Source of the DNA: Yamadazyma tenuis | Lineage: Eukaryota > Ascomycota > Pichiomycetes > Serinales > Debaryomycetaceae | DNA length: 64,000 nt | Reading direction: 5' to 3' | Assembly (NCBI RefSeq): GCF_029203305.1 | Contig: NC_089465.1 | Span: 310,001-374,000 of the forward strand | In this document: piece by piece, positions 1 through 8,771 of the stretch | Position numbering within the stretch: the first letter of the stretch is position 1 | Layout of the letters: the number at the start of each line of letters is the position of its first letter | Made by a program: the position numbers and the translations under genes | Notes under the pieces: generated by a model | Databases searched by the model: none | What the model was told of the DNA's origin: nothing | The model's input: the letters and a program-made list of their open reading frames with translations, nothing else

Positions 1-783
1 AGTGCGTTGATTCTCATCATGGACTCGCTCGCCAATGCGTCGTTCCCCAGCTCCACCTCGCCCAAATCGCTCCCAGCGTCTGCCTGGATCTTCCACGTCA
101 AAGGTGCCGCGACTATTCTCACGGCCGTGTGGCCATTGACGGAAGCATCGCGGTTCTACAAGTTTATTTCAGTGGACTTGGGCGACTTGGGCGATATCAT
201 TAACCAGCGTGTCCATTTGAACAAGGACTCGCTCAGCAGCGAGCAGGCCAGTAAGTTCCTCACGGACCTCGAGTGCCACGACTCCGATATTGCTGATCTA
301 TTCCCGGTGTCCATTGATTCGCCCTATTTGGTCACTTTAGCATACTTGAACAAGCTTCACAAAGAACGGTACAAATCCGATTTCATCTTGCGGATTTTTG
401 CGTTCCCGGCATTGTTGGACAAGCAGTTTCTTCTGTTGTTGATGAGTGGAGATATCAAGGCCATGAGAATCATGCGGTCCTACTATAAGCTTCTCAGGGC
501 CTTCACCACCGAGATGAAGGATAAGGTGTGGTTTTTGGAGGGTGTACTGAACATCTTGCCGGTGGACGTGGAGGAGTATGCCAATGGTGCGGGTGGAATG
601 CACATGATGTTGGACTTTCTTGGAGGAGGTCCTTCGATTGTGGATAACGAGTTGGACGCGGAGATGGCTACGTTTGAGGCCGGCAATTCGTTGAAGTTGG
701 TCGATACCAACAACTTACCGAGCGATATCACGAGTGATTTGGAGATCATGCAGACGGCCGACACTTTTATGAACATGAAGTAG
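1..783 (+). CDS. UPC2: UPC2/ECM22-type sterol-regulatory transcription factor, C-terminal part (5' end outside window)
   Basis: The reading frame is open from base 1, with no credible start codon before residue 7, so this is the 3' portion of a longer gene. It ends at a TAG at 781-783. The visible 260 residues resemble the C-terminal ligand-binding domain of fungal Zn2Cys6 sterol regulators (Upc2/Ecm22). The clearest parts are the [11 protein letters not shown] stretch and, near residue 198, the glycine-rich [15 protein letters not shown] loop where gain-of-function, azole-resistance changes map in yeast and Candida. In the family this domain senses ergosterol and masks nuclear entry, and the missing N-terminal binuclear cluster binds TCGTATA elements in ERG promoters. 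Such an element is present in the ERG1 promoter about 9.5 kb away. The loop looks unaltered. UPC2 versus ECM22 cannot be separated here. Confidence 0.8.
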   Translation, partial: SALILIMDSLANASFPSSTSPKSLPASAWIFHVKGAATILTAVWPLTEASRFYKFISVDLGDLGDIINQRVHLNKDSLSSEQASKFLTDLECHDSDIADLFPVSIDSPYLVTLAYLNKLHKERYKSDFILRIFAFPALLDKQFLLLLMSGDIKAMRIMRSYYKLLRAFTTEMKDKVWFLEGVLNILPVDVEEYANGAGGMHMMLDFLGGGPSIVDNELDAEMATFEAGNSLKLVDTNNLPSDITSDLEIMQTADTFMNMK

Positions 784-1282
784 AGATGTGAGAGTAGTAC
801 AGAGATATTGAGAATAGATGAATTATGAGTAGAGATTACGCGGTGATAACGCAGGAGATGCGACACCCACGACATTTGCCTCTGGCGCAATATCGCGTCT
901 ACCCCCTATTCCTGGGGCTAGCTGATATACACCTCCCAGGATTTTATCCATCTGAGGACCCTCAATAATCTGTCCCCCATTATCACCCCTCCTCCCATCG
1001 CCTCTCATCAATGTTCCACCCACCAATTTCTTTTTTTAACCGAGTTGGTCTCGTATTGTTAGACCGCTTTCTCGTGTGCGCCAGAAACTTTCGCAGGGAT
1101 AAAATAGGGAAAAATTTTCAAAACTTACATTATCAACAAGTTCACAAGGATCGGTTTATTTGAGGACCATCCGTTTTTGCCAGTTTTTTAATTAGCCGTC
1201 CTAGCCACCACCAGTTCTGACCCATACACCCACGTCAGACGCAACCCAATTGCTCCCCGCTACATCCATAAAAACCTCCAGA
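784..1282. promoter_or_regulatory. UPC2-CDC42 intergenic region, CDC42 promoter
   Basis: This 499-bp gene-free stretch holds the UPC2 terminator and the CDC42 promoter. The 11-mer ACTTTCGCAGG (1087-1097) recurs in the RPS17 promoter. A GAAAAATTTTC palindrome lies near 1110-1120. The 20-bp Rap1-like sequence GTTCTGACCCATACACCCAC (1214-1233) sits 50 bp before the start codon. No ORF here looks real. Confidence 0.6.
1214..1233 (+). promoter_or_regulatory. Rap1-like 20-bp promoter motif, CDC42 copy
   Basis: GTTCTGACCCATACACCCAC. The ACCCATACACC core agrees with the Rap1 consensus (ACCCANNCAYY). The same 20 bases occur at 14004-14023 upstream of CTR2. Assignment to Rap1 or another Myb-type factor is inference. 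Confidence 0.5.
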
Positions 1283-1867
1283 ATGCAAACCATAAAGTGT
1301 GTTGTTGTCGGAGATGGTGCTGTCGGAAAGACATGTCTTTTGATCTCCTACACCACCTCCAAATTCCCTGCCGACTACGTGCCAACCGTGTTCGACAACT
1401 ACGCCGTCACGGTGATGATTGGTGACGAGCCCTTCACCCTTGGCTTATTTGATACCGCTGGTCAGGAAGATTATGACCGATTGAGACCTTTGAGTTACCC
1501 ATCTACCGACGTGTTCTTGGTGTGCTTCTCGGTGATTGCACCCGCATCGTTTGAAAACGTCAAGGAAAAGTGGTTCCCAGAAGTTCATCACCATTGTCCT
1601 GGTGTTCCTTGCTTAATTGTGGGAACCCAAACTGATTTGAGAAACGACGAGGTGATTTTGCACAGATTACAAAAACAAAAGTTGTCGCCCATCACCTACG
1701 AAATGGGCGAGAAGTTGGCCAGGGAGTTGCGGGCCGTCAAGATTGTCAAGTACGTTGAGTGTTCGGCGTTAACCCAACGAGGCTTAAAGACGGTGTTTGA
1801 TGAAGCTATTGTCGCTGCCTTGGAACCCCCTGTGATTAAGAAGTCCAAAAAGTGTGCCATCTTGTAA
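1283..1867 (+). CDS. CDC42: Cdc42 Rho-family GTPase with a 3-residue insertion
   Basis: 194 residues, nearly identical to fungal and animal Cdc42. The polarity GTPase acts at the plasma membrane to direct actin, septins, PAK kinases and the exocyst. Visible motifs are the P-loop GDGAVGKT (10-17), switch I with PTVFDNY, switch [12 protein letters not shown] (57-66), the base-binding TQTD (115-118), the SAL motif (161-163), and a polybasic tail KKSKKCAIL ending in a geranylgeranylation CAAX box. The start is the ATG at 1283; an upstream in-frame extension has no family support. Family members are 191 residues. Here the segment before the last beta strand reads [11 protein letters not shown] instead of AVKYVECS, a 9-bp near-duplication (GTCAAG ATT GTCAAG). 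Gene identity is certain; whether the insertion is real needs a check. Confidence 0.97.
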   Translation: MQTIKCVVVGDGAVGKTCLLISYTTSKFPADYVPTVFDNYAVTVMIGDEPFTLGLFDTAGQEDYDRLRPLSYPSTDVFLVCFSVIAPASFENVKEKWFPEVHHHCPGVPCLIVGTQTDLRNDEVILHRLQKQKLSPITYEMGEKLARELRAVKIVKYVECSALTQRGLKTVFDEAIVAALEPPVIKKSKKCAIL

Positions 1868-2165
1868 TATAATTGTGCAAAGGGTGACCCGCTCAAGGCG
1901 GAGTGCTCCCGCTGTGGACAGAGAAGGACCCTTTTTCACGGCTGCCCCTGCTAGTGGGTTTTATTTCTGATGCTATCATTTTACTTTGTTTTAGTCTGTT
2001 ACTGGTTGACTGTTTTCCAGGCGAACCGCCATCTCTCGCCAATGCTTTTATTATATAGAGTGGTAAGGGTCAAAAAGTAATTAATATACAATTTTTACTG
2101 ATGGTGGTACATTAACAAAACAAGACGAGATTATATACATCAACTTTTGCGGGTCAAAATTGGAT

Positions 2166-2903
2166 TTAGGAGGATAAACTGGTTCCATTCTTGTCGTTGA
2201 ACACATCGATACGATACCGTTTCCAGTCCTTCAACTGCTCTTGGTACCGAGCCCATTCAGTTTTGTCCAAGGTATACGGGGCTTTTTCAGAGCTGCTCAA
2301 CTGCTTCCACTGCGACGACAACTCTTTCAATACCTCGACGTTGTCACGGCCGTCCCGAATGAAGTTCTTCTTGACGTACGCCGCAAAGCCAAATACAGGC
2401 GCTTTGGGCTTGGGGCTGAATACTGCAAGAATGTCTTCATTGTAAGCATCAGCCTTATCAGCAAACTCATCTTTTTCAAAATCAGTCAATTCCTTCCATT
2501 CTTTGCTGGCCTCGGTGATATCCTTGGCCTTTCTCTCCTTGACAAAGATGTTAAAGGGAGACAATTTTCTTGGGGTCTTTAAGGCCTTTTTAAGAAGTAC
2601 ATCATTCTTAGCCTTTTCTTTCTGTTGGGATTCCTTAGCCTTTACCTTCTTTTTCTTCTCGGTTTCTTTGGCCTTCGCCTTGGAGTACTTCTCCTGCAAC
2701 TTTTTGTAAACGGACTTCTCGGTTTTCAAGGTGTCTTTCAACAATTGTAATTTGATGGCCTCAGGGGTTTGACTTTTTTTAGTTTTGGCTTTGGCAGCAG
2801 CAGCCCACATGGCCATTGACCAGGAGAACTGCCGAGATTGAACCCTACAAGCAGCCACGAGCGGCACATAAGCATTGGATCTGACAATAAACCGACTCAA
2901 CAT
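2166..2903 (-). CDS. GCF1: Gcf1-type mitochondrial HMG-box DNA-packaging protein
   Basis: 245 residues from the ATG at 2903; the in-frame upstream extension lacks support. The N-terminus (MLSRFIVRSNAYVPLV) is basic and amphipathic, as expected of a mitochondrial presequence. Residues about 60-110 are a Lys/Glu-rich helical, coiled-coil-like stretch. Two HMG-box-like modules follow: RKLSPFNIFVKERK from about 112, and KPKAPVFGFAAYVKKNF from about 170. This order matches Candida Gcf1, which compacts mitochondrial DNA into nucleoids and is the counterpart of S. cerevisiae Abf2. It runs convergent to CDC42 and divergent from TCP1, sharing a 153-bp promoter with a TCACGTGA box. Confidence 0.85.
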   Translation of the reverse strand: MLSRFIVRSNAYVPLVAACRVQSRQFSWSMAMWAAAAKAKTKKSQTPEAIKLQLLKDTLKTEKSVYKKLQEKYSKAKAKETEKKKKVKAKESQQKEKAKNDVLLKKALKTPRKLSPFNIFVKERKAKDITEASKEWKELTDFEKDEFADKADAYNEDILAVFSPKPKAPVFGFAAYVKKNFIRDGRDNVEVLKELSSQWKQLSSSEKAPYTLDKTEWARYQEQLKDWKRYRIDVFNDKNGTSLSS

Positions 2904-2992
2904 CTTAATAGTATCTGTGAGTTGGGTATGGCAACAATGAATTTGTGGTTGTTTATTTTTGGCGAGGTTGCGCGCGACGGCTGAGGGGCGAC

Positions 2993-3000
2993 TCACGTGA
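2993..3000. promoter_or_regulatory. CACGTG (Cbf1-type) box in the GCF1/TCP1 divergent promoter
   Basis: The palindrome TCACGTGA lies inside the 153-bp region between the two start codons. CACGTG is the core site of Cbf1 and related bHLH factors. In CUG-clade yeasts Cbf1 is linked to respiratory and ribosomal genes, which would suit GCF1. Functional use is inferred. Confidence 0.5.
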
Positions 3001-3056
3001 CTACGCCCTGCTTATAGCGCGCTCACCAAAGAAAAAAAAAGTGAAAAGCATCCAAC

Positions 3057-4721
3057 ATGTACTCAGCAGCAAGATCAGATACACTCTTCTTGGAAGGTGA
3101 GAAAGTCAGTGGAGACGACATCAGGAACCAGAACGTTTTGGCTGCCCAGTCGGTGGCCAACGTCGTCAAGTCGTCCCTTGGCCCCGTCGGATTAGACAAA
3201 ATGCTCGTCGACGATATCGGAGATGTCACCGTCACCAACGATGGAGCAACGATCTTATCACTTTTGGACGTCAAGCACCCAGCCGGAAAGATCCTCGTGG
3301 AGTTGGCTCAGCAACAGGACCGTGAAATCGGCGATGGTACCACCTCCGTGGTGATTATCGCCAGTGAGCTTTTGAAGCGTGCTAATGAACTCGTGAGGAA
3401 CAAAATCCATCCCACCACCATCATCACCGGTTACCGGCTTGCGTTGAAGGAGGCCATCCGTTACATCAATGATATGATGTCCATCCCCGTAGAGACGTTG
3501 GGAAAGGACACCTTGATTAATATCGCCAAAACTTCAATGTCTTCCAAGATCATTGGATCTGACAGCGACTTTTTCAGTAAGTTGGTGGTGGACGCCATGT
3601 TGGCGGTAAAGACCACCACCAACAAGGGAGAAGTCAGGTATCCTGTCAAGGCGGTGAATATCTTGAAAGCCCACGGGAAATCGGCCACCGAAAGTATGTT
3701 GGTGAACGGATACGCGTTGAACTGTACAGTTGCTTCGCAGGCCATGGTCAAGAGTGTAACCAACGCCAAAATCGCCTGTTTGGACATTAATTTGCAAAAG
3801 GCCAGGATGGCGATGGGGATTCATATCAAGATCGATGACCCTGAGCAGTTGGAAGAGATTCGTAAACGAGAGTATGGAATCATCATTGAGCGTATCCGCA
3901 AGATTTTGGCCGCGGGTGCCAACGTGATTTTGACGACCAAGGGAATCGATGACTTGTGTTTGAAGGAGTTCATCGAGGCTAAAGCCATGGCTGTAAGACG
4001 GTGCAAGAAGGAAGATTTACGCCGGATTGCCAGGGCCACTGGAGCTACTTTAATTAGTGACTTGAGTAACTTGGAAGGAGAAGAGACATTTGAGACCCTG
4101 TACTTGGGCCACGCCGAAGAAGTGACCCAGACCAGAATCAGTGACGACGAATGCATTTTGGTCAAGGGTACGAAACTGCACTCGTCGTCTTCGATTATCT
4201 TGAGAGGTGCCAATGAGTACTCTTTAGATGAGATGCAAAGATCCATTCACGACTCGTTATCGGTGGTGAAGCGGACGTTGGAAAGCGGCCATGTGGTTCC
4301 TGGAGGTGGATGTGTTGAAACGGCATTGAACATTTTCTTGGAGAACTTTGCCACTACGGTTGGGTCTCGTGAACAGTTGGCAATTGCTGAATTTGCCAAT
4401 GCTTTATTGATTATTCCCAAGACCTTGGCCAACAATGCTGCCAAAGACTCGAGTGAGTTGATTGCCAAGTTGCGGACGTATCACGCGGCGTCCCAGACAG
4501 CGTTACTCACTGACACCAAGCGTAAGAATTATAAAAACTATGGGTTGGACTTAATTGAAGGGCGTATTGTGAATGAAATCACCCACGGGGTATTGGAGCC
4601 AACCATTTCAAAAATTAAATCTTTGAAATCTGCATTGGAGGCATGCATTGCCATATTAAGAATCGATACGATGATCACCGTGAATCCGGAACAACCCAAG
4701 GAGGATCCTCACGACCATTAG
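3057..4721 (+). CDS. TCP1: CCT/TRiC chaperonin alpha subunit
   Basis: 554 residues, full length for CCT-alpha. It is one of eight subunits of the cytosolic TRiC ring that folds actin, tubulin and WD40 proteins with ATP. Group II chaperonin signatures are clear: [15 protein letters not shown] motif (about 40-50), NDGATIL (61-67), nucleotide-binding GDGTTS (92-97), VVPGGGCVE (about 417-425), and the LDLIEGRI and [17 protein letters not shown] segments near the C-terminus. It ends EDPHDH, as the yeast protein does. Only two CTG codons occur, at residues 348 and 374, where mammalian CCT-alpha has Thr and Ala (from memory). Ser fits there better than Leu, which supports CUG-Ser decoding. Confidence 0.97.
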   Translation: MYSAARSDTLFLEGEKVSGDDIRNQNVLAAQSVANVVKSSLGPVGLDKMLVDDIGDVTVTNDGATILSLLDVKHPAGKILVELAQQQDREIGDGTTSVVIIASELLKRANELVRNKIHPTTIITGYRLALKEAIRYINDMMSIPVETLGKDTLINIAKTSMSSKIIGSDSDFFSKLVVDAMLAVKTTTNKGEVRYPVKAVNILKAHGKSATESMLVNGYALNCTVASQAMVKSVTNAKIACLDINLQKARMAMGIHIKIDDPEQLEEIRKREYGIIIERIRKILAAGANVILTTKGIDDLCLKEFIEAKAMAVRRCKKEDLRRIARATGATLISDLSNLEGEETFETLYLGHAEEVTQTRISDDECILVKGTKLHSSSSIILRGANEYSLDEMQRSIHDSLSVVKRTLESGHVVPGGGCVETALNIFLENFATTVGSREQLAIAEFANALLIIPKTLANNAAKDSSELIAKLRTYHAASQTALLTDTKRKNYKNYGLDLIEGRIVNEITHGVLEPTISKIKSLKSALEACIAILRIDTMITVNPEQPKEDPHDH

Positions 4722-4945
4722 TCTGTAAATAAATATACCAATTTAGTAGAGACTTTATGTCCATACCCAGTGAGCAGAGATCTGAAACATACACCAGTAA
4801 TTCTAACCTTGGTTCAATCGCACTTGTACATCTCAATAACCGTATAACCATTACCCATAAAATACATAAAAAAGTCTCAAAGTGAAATAAATACAACGAA
4901 AGTAACGTGTAACGTGTGTCCTTAGTGAGTGTCATGGACAGGGTC

Positions 4946-5827
4946 CTACGCAATAACCCTTCCCGAATGCATCAAATTGATGTCCTGGTAAGAGTCGTAC
5001 GTCTTGGAATGATAAGCCCGGTTCATGCTATTAACCGACCGGGGCTGTAAGGGCCTCGAGGACTCGAGGTAGGTGGATGGGCTCTTGGAGTACGAGCTGG
5101 CAGAACCTATCGAGTCCAATGACGAGGTGCTGGACGAGATGGTCAAGCTGGGAGAGCTTACAGAACTAAAAGAGCTGATGGAAGATGAGCTCGATGACCG
5201 TGATTTGGAGTAAGGCTTGGCCAAGTTGACGTTGGATAACCGGTAGTAGCTCATCTTCTGGTTCTGTTCAGCCGACAACTTCTTCCACAATTGGTTCTTG
5301 ATAGGAATCAAAAATGGTTGCAAGGCCACAATTAAATCTTCTTCGTACACATTGACCTTCCACTGCAAAAGCGAAATCAACTCCCGCTCAGCCATGTTGA
5401 CCTCATCGAGAGTCAACAAACCGTCAGTGTACTTAGTCCAATGCTTGTTCAAAGGAGAGGAATCATTCAAGCATTTGGCACTTAAAATCAACGAACTCAA
5501 AAAGATTCTGTGGCGTGTGGTTTCCATGCCAATGGCGTTGGCTGGCAACAAGTTTCTCAACTTGTTGAGGTATATTAAGGTGGCCATCAAAGTTGGGGTT
5601 TGTACGTTGGAGTACTTGATCAAGTTTTTGATAAAACTTGCCAAACTAATGGTTTTATGACCCACGGGACTGATCATCATATCCCCCGTGTGCAAACAGT
5701 TGAGCCGGGGAGATCTCTGTGGGGGTTTCACCTGGATGATGGAGTTTGTGGTAGAAACAAGAAAATTGATCATATCAGTATTCACCGGTTGCCGGGTGAG
5801 GATTTTCAATGCTTCTCTGTCAGACAT
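4946..5827 (-). CDS. Pho85-type cyclin (PCL1/PCL2 subfamily)
   Basis: 293 residues with one cyclin box at about 65-175. Diagnostic segments are TPTLMATLIYLNKLRNLLP, RHRIFLSSLILSAKCLND and the WTKYTDGLLTLDEVNMAER stretch, typical of fungal Pcl1/Pcl2/Pcl9 G1 cyclins that activate the Pho85 kinase in polarity and cell-cycle entry. The box is followed by a Ser-rich tail (about 210-260), a likely phosphorylation and degradation region. It is convergent with TCP1. The promoter region is long (about 1.5 kb) and contains an SCB-like CGCGAAAA (6188-6195, minus), as expected for a G1-regulated cyclin. The exact paralogue cannot be named. Confidence 0.8.
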   Translation of the reverse strand: MSDREALKILTRQPVNTDMINFLVSTTNSIIQVKPPQRSPRLNCLHTGDMMISPVGHKTISLASFIKNLIKYSNVQTPTLMATLIYLNKLRNLLPANAIGMETTRHRIFLSSLILSAKCLNDSSPLNKHWTKYTDGLLTLDEVNMAERELISLLQWKVNVYEEDLIVALQPFLIPIKNQLWKKLSAEQNQKMSYYRLSNVNLAKPYSKSRSSSSSSISSFSSVSSPSLTISSSTSSLDSIGSASSYSKSPSTYLESSRPLQPRSVNSMNRAYHSKTYDSYQDINLMHSGRVIA

Positions 5828-6187
5828 GGTGGGGAAAAGAGTGAGTTATGAAGGATGGATGGGAGTGGGAGGCCACCGGAAAGTAAATGATGGGCAAGAG
5901 GAAGTGAAGGACCGTCTTAAAAAAATTAGCCGGAGGAAATGGGCAAAGCTTTATATCGATTCGGGTACCGTGAAAAATTCATGGGTGGGCAAAAGTCCCC
6001 TTTGTAAAAAATAAAATAAAATAAACGCTAGCAAAAGCGTATCCAGGAGCGGTGAGTGAAAGAATAATCAGCACCAGAACACTAGACAATACCGCTTACA
6101 AACAAACCATACCCCCTTTTTTGCCTAAAACATATAAAGGAACCCTTTCAACCCTGCGACGACGTGAGACGAGTATTTTTTGGCCGA

Positions 6188-6195
6188 TTTTCGCG
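6188..6195 (-). promoter_or_regulatory. SCB-like (SBF) site upstream of the Pho85-type cyclin
   Basis: On the minus strand the sequence is CGCGAAAA, matching the SCB core CNCGAAA about 360 bp upstream of the cyclin start. SBF control of PCL1/PCL2 is known in S. cerevisiae. Use here is inferred. Confidence 0.4.
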
Positions 6196-7124
6196 TCTGC
6201 GTATCCAAGACGCTTTGTGGCATTTGTGTCTGCAGGTAAAGCATTTGCGCACTTTGTAGCCACCATTGAACCTGGACAATCTAATTATTGATTGACAATG
6301 GTTGACGCTGTGTATACAAAGTGTCTCCATCCCAATGTTCTGACCCACACTAAGTTGAGTATTGTGGTCATAATATTAAGAGCGGCTTATGGTGGTTGTG
6401 GTATTGCCGCTGAGTCTGCCGCCCTGGGCCGACGCGCCCCCCACATGCGCATCCCACGCGCCCACCTGACCATGGCTCCGGCTGAAAATAGATTCTGCTG
6501 GGAGACGGTTGCTGGTACAACCGGCAACTACAAACTATCAGTAAGTTACTAGTGATAGGTGGCAAACCTTTCAGGGGTCACTACCATCATCATTTCCCAT
6601 TTAAGAATTTTCAATTAATTAACCGCATTGGGCAATGGACCTCATGCGCCAATTGGCCTATTGTCAAGTCGCAGACATGGGCGTTCAGTTATGCTTGCCC
6701 GAACCGGATAAAATCGAAGAGGGTCTTAGCCTCGCTTGTACACTCCAGGTGACAGGAACACCTTGGCGGCTCATGTGGATTACGTGTCGCCTGTCGCAGG
6801 GGTCGTAAGGGCTTAGTTTTTCTATTGAATTTCTCGACTACAACCTGTGAAATGATCGGGTAAACCTTAAGTTCAATGCGGCACAGAAATAAGCTATTTT
6901 CGAATGCGACAGCGCAGAGCCTTGGTGGCAGGGGTTTGCATTGGCAACTGTTCATTGTTAGTTGAGGCGCTGAAAAGCAGGGATGGGCCTAGGCGAAATG
7001 AAATTAATAATGGGTGAAGACGCTGTAGGGGAAGGGATTAGAGATGACGTGGTTCTAGGAATGATGTGGGCAACTTTTTGAGGAGGGAGCTGGGGTGAGA
7101 ATGTGCGGTGTAGGGGCCAGAATT

Positions 7125-7184
7125 GGTGGGTGTACGAGTCACTTTGGTGGGTGTACGGGTCACTTTTGTGGGTGTATGGGTCAA
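7125..7184. repeat. Three-copy 21-bp tandem array of a Rap1-like motif
   Basis: Copies begin at 7125, 7146 and 7167: GGTGGGTGTACGAGTCAC, GGTGGGTGTACGGGTCAC and TGTGGGTGTATGGGTCAA, each followed by a T-rich spacer. The period is exactly 21 bp, about two helical turns, so the sites would face the same side of the DNA. Read on the minus strand they are variants of TGACCCATACACCCAC, the same family as the CDC42 and CTR2 promoter copies. The array lies 170-230 bp past the VCX1 stop codon and 1.3 kb upstream of the cyclin start. Confidence 0.8.
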
Positions 7185-7353
7185 AGTCAAGTCCATTCTA
7201 TGAGTTGAAGAGTTCACACCAACTCCCAAGATACCTAAACAGACACATGGATTAGGTCCTTTACTTGCTCTTCCAAACTTTATAGTCACTTTATTTGCTG
7301 CAAACTCTACTCTATTTACTAACACCTACAGTCACCTTATTCACCTCTACCCC

Positions 7354-8610
7354 CTAGGTCAACTGAGTATCGGGATAGTAGAAAAAGGCCAAGGCCACTA
7401 TCAAATATGTGCTCACCAACATTGCACCCTCAAGCCAGTTACTCTCTCCATCCAAAATCACCAAATTGCTAATAAACATCGACACAAACAAAATGATCGT
7501 TTCAAACGTCGAAAAGTACAACGACATGGGTACATCAAATACCCATCCTAACAACACCATGGACGGAGTCACAAAAATCGCAATCTGCAATGACAGCCCA
7601 AGAGCCACTCCAATAGCCAAGTCCATTTTGTCCTTCATGGCAACGATGATGGCCGTTACATGTTCAGCAGCATTTCCCACAATGGGAATCACAATTAACC
7701 CAATAAAAGTCTTCGACAACCCCGTAGTTTCCACAATGTCATCGATAGAGCCCACCAAGAAATCCGCACAGATGGACACAAGCACCGTGGAAAGTAGCAA
7801 TACCACCAACAGTTCGGAAATACTCAAGCGACGGTCTGCTGGCTTGGTTGCCGACGAATCTGGGGGCATGGCGGTGGTGATGATCCCGTCGTCGGCATCA
7901 TGGACCCCACCCTGGTCCTCAAACAACGACCGGTGCGTTTTCAACTGAAACACCAAGTACATCACATACAACAACAATAAAATCACCGAAACCCCCCGCG
8001 ACAAGGAGATAATTAACTCGTCCAGAGATCCAGGGGCTGGGAACTCATGTTGTTTATCGGGTGCTGGTAATGTTGCGTGGAACGCTGCTGGAATCATCAA
8101 ACCACTGGTAGCCAACGCCATTAATGACAGCATTGTCTGAGCCACCGTCTGGTTGAACGTTTGTTGCACCCGAGTAATCCCCCCGGCAATAAAACACATT
8201 CCCAACACAAGCAACATGTTCAGCAATAGTGAACCAAGCATACTAGCCTGAACAATTCGAATTTGGTTGTCTTTTAAGGCAATAATCGACACAATAAGCT
8301 CTACTGCATTTCCCAAAGTTGCATTAAGAAGCCCCCCAATACTCTCACCCGTGTGCTCAGCAAGCTCTTCCGTGGCAAAAGCTAAGATAGAGGCCAATGG
8401 AACAATCGCAAAAAAGTTTATCCAGAATATCGCATTGGAAGACCATCCAAGGTTGCCAGCAAGGATACCGAGTGGAACGAATACCAAGAGGTAATTGACG
8501 GGAGAAGACTTCAACACGACCACAAACGGAGTGATGATTGATGACTGTAGCGATTGGGCACGAGAGCCACGCAAGTTTACTAATGGGGTTGAATCTGATA
8601 AAGAAGGCAT
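7354..8610 (-). CDS. VCX1: Vacuolar Ca2+/H+ exchanger (CAX family)
   Basis: 418 residues with 10-11 hydrophobic segments. Both CAX signature repeats are present: [14 protein letters not shown] near 101-115, and [17 protein letters not shown] in the second half. Each carries the acidic residue that binds the cation. An acidic/polar loop ([12 protein letters not shown]) separates the two halves, as in other CAX proteins. The family uses the vacuolar proton gradient to take up cytosolic Ca2+ and Mn2+. Length matches S. cerevisiae Vcx1 (about 411). It is followed on the same strand by the cyclin, with a long gap. Confidence 0.93.
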   Translation of the reverse strand: MPSLSDSTPLVNLRGSRAQSLQSSIITPFVVVLKSSPVNYLLVFVPLGILAGNLGWSSNAIFWINFFAIVPLASILAFATEELAEHTGESIGGLLNATLGNAVELIVSIIALKDNQIRIVQASMLGSLLLNMLLVLGMCFIAGGITRVQQTFNQTVAQTMLSLMALATSGLMIPAAFHATLPAPDKQHEFPAPGSLDELIISLSRGVSVILLLLYVMYLVFQLKTHRSLFEDQGGVHDADDGIITTAMPPDSSATKPADRRLSISELLVVLLLSTVLVSICADFLVGSIDDIVETTGLSKTFIGLIVIPIVGNAAEHVTAIIVAMKDKMDLAIGVALGLSLQIAIFVTPSMVLLGWVFDVPMSLYFSTFETIILFVSMFISNLVILDGESNWLEGAMLVSTYLIVALAFFYYPDTQLT

Positions 8611-8771
8611 TGGTGAAGAAAGTTTAAAGGACGAGAGTGAAATAGAAGCGCGGCTTAGGACGGCACGGGTCGTGCGGGAACCCGCGAACCGCAGCCATTG
8701 TTTGCAGCCAAGACAAACATGTTTGGATAAGTTATGCTATTACACAATTAAGTACTTTTATAAACAAGCTT

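Larger units (their letters stand above)
5828..7353. promoter_or_regulatory. 1.5-kb gene-free region upstream of the cyclin
   Basis: This is the longest gap in the window. ORFs inside it (for example 6052-6291 and 6292-6552) are short and unlike known proteins. It holds an SCB-like site TTTTCGCG (6188-6195), a truncated Rap1-like motif GTTCTGACCCACAC (6337-6350), MCB-like ACGCGC runs near 6431 and 6454, a perfect PACE/Rpn4 site GGTGGCAAA (6558-6566), and a 21-bp tandem array (7125-7184). It probably carries the extended cyclin promoter and 5' UTR plus the VCX1 terminator. A non-coding RNA cannot be excluded. Confidence 0.5.

Noticed and set aside
6471..6552. Short ORF followed by GTAAGT that might be a first exon
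   Set aside because: No convincing acceptor with a coding continuation; the TACTAAC...CAG at 7317-7331 leads into non-coding sequence.
7317..7331. TACTAAC followed by CAG on the plus strand
   Set aside because: The sequence beyond it is the VCX1 3' end on the opposite strand, with no plus-strand exon.
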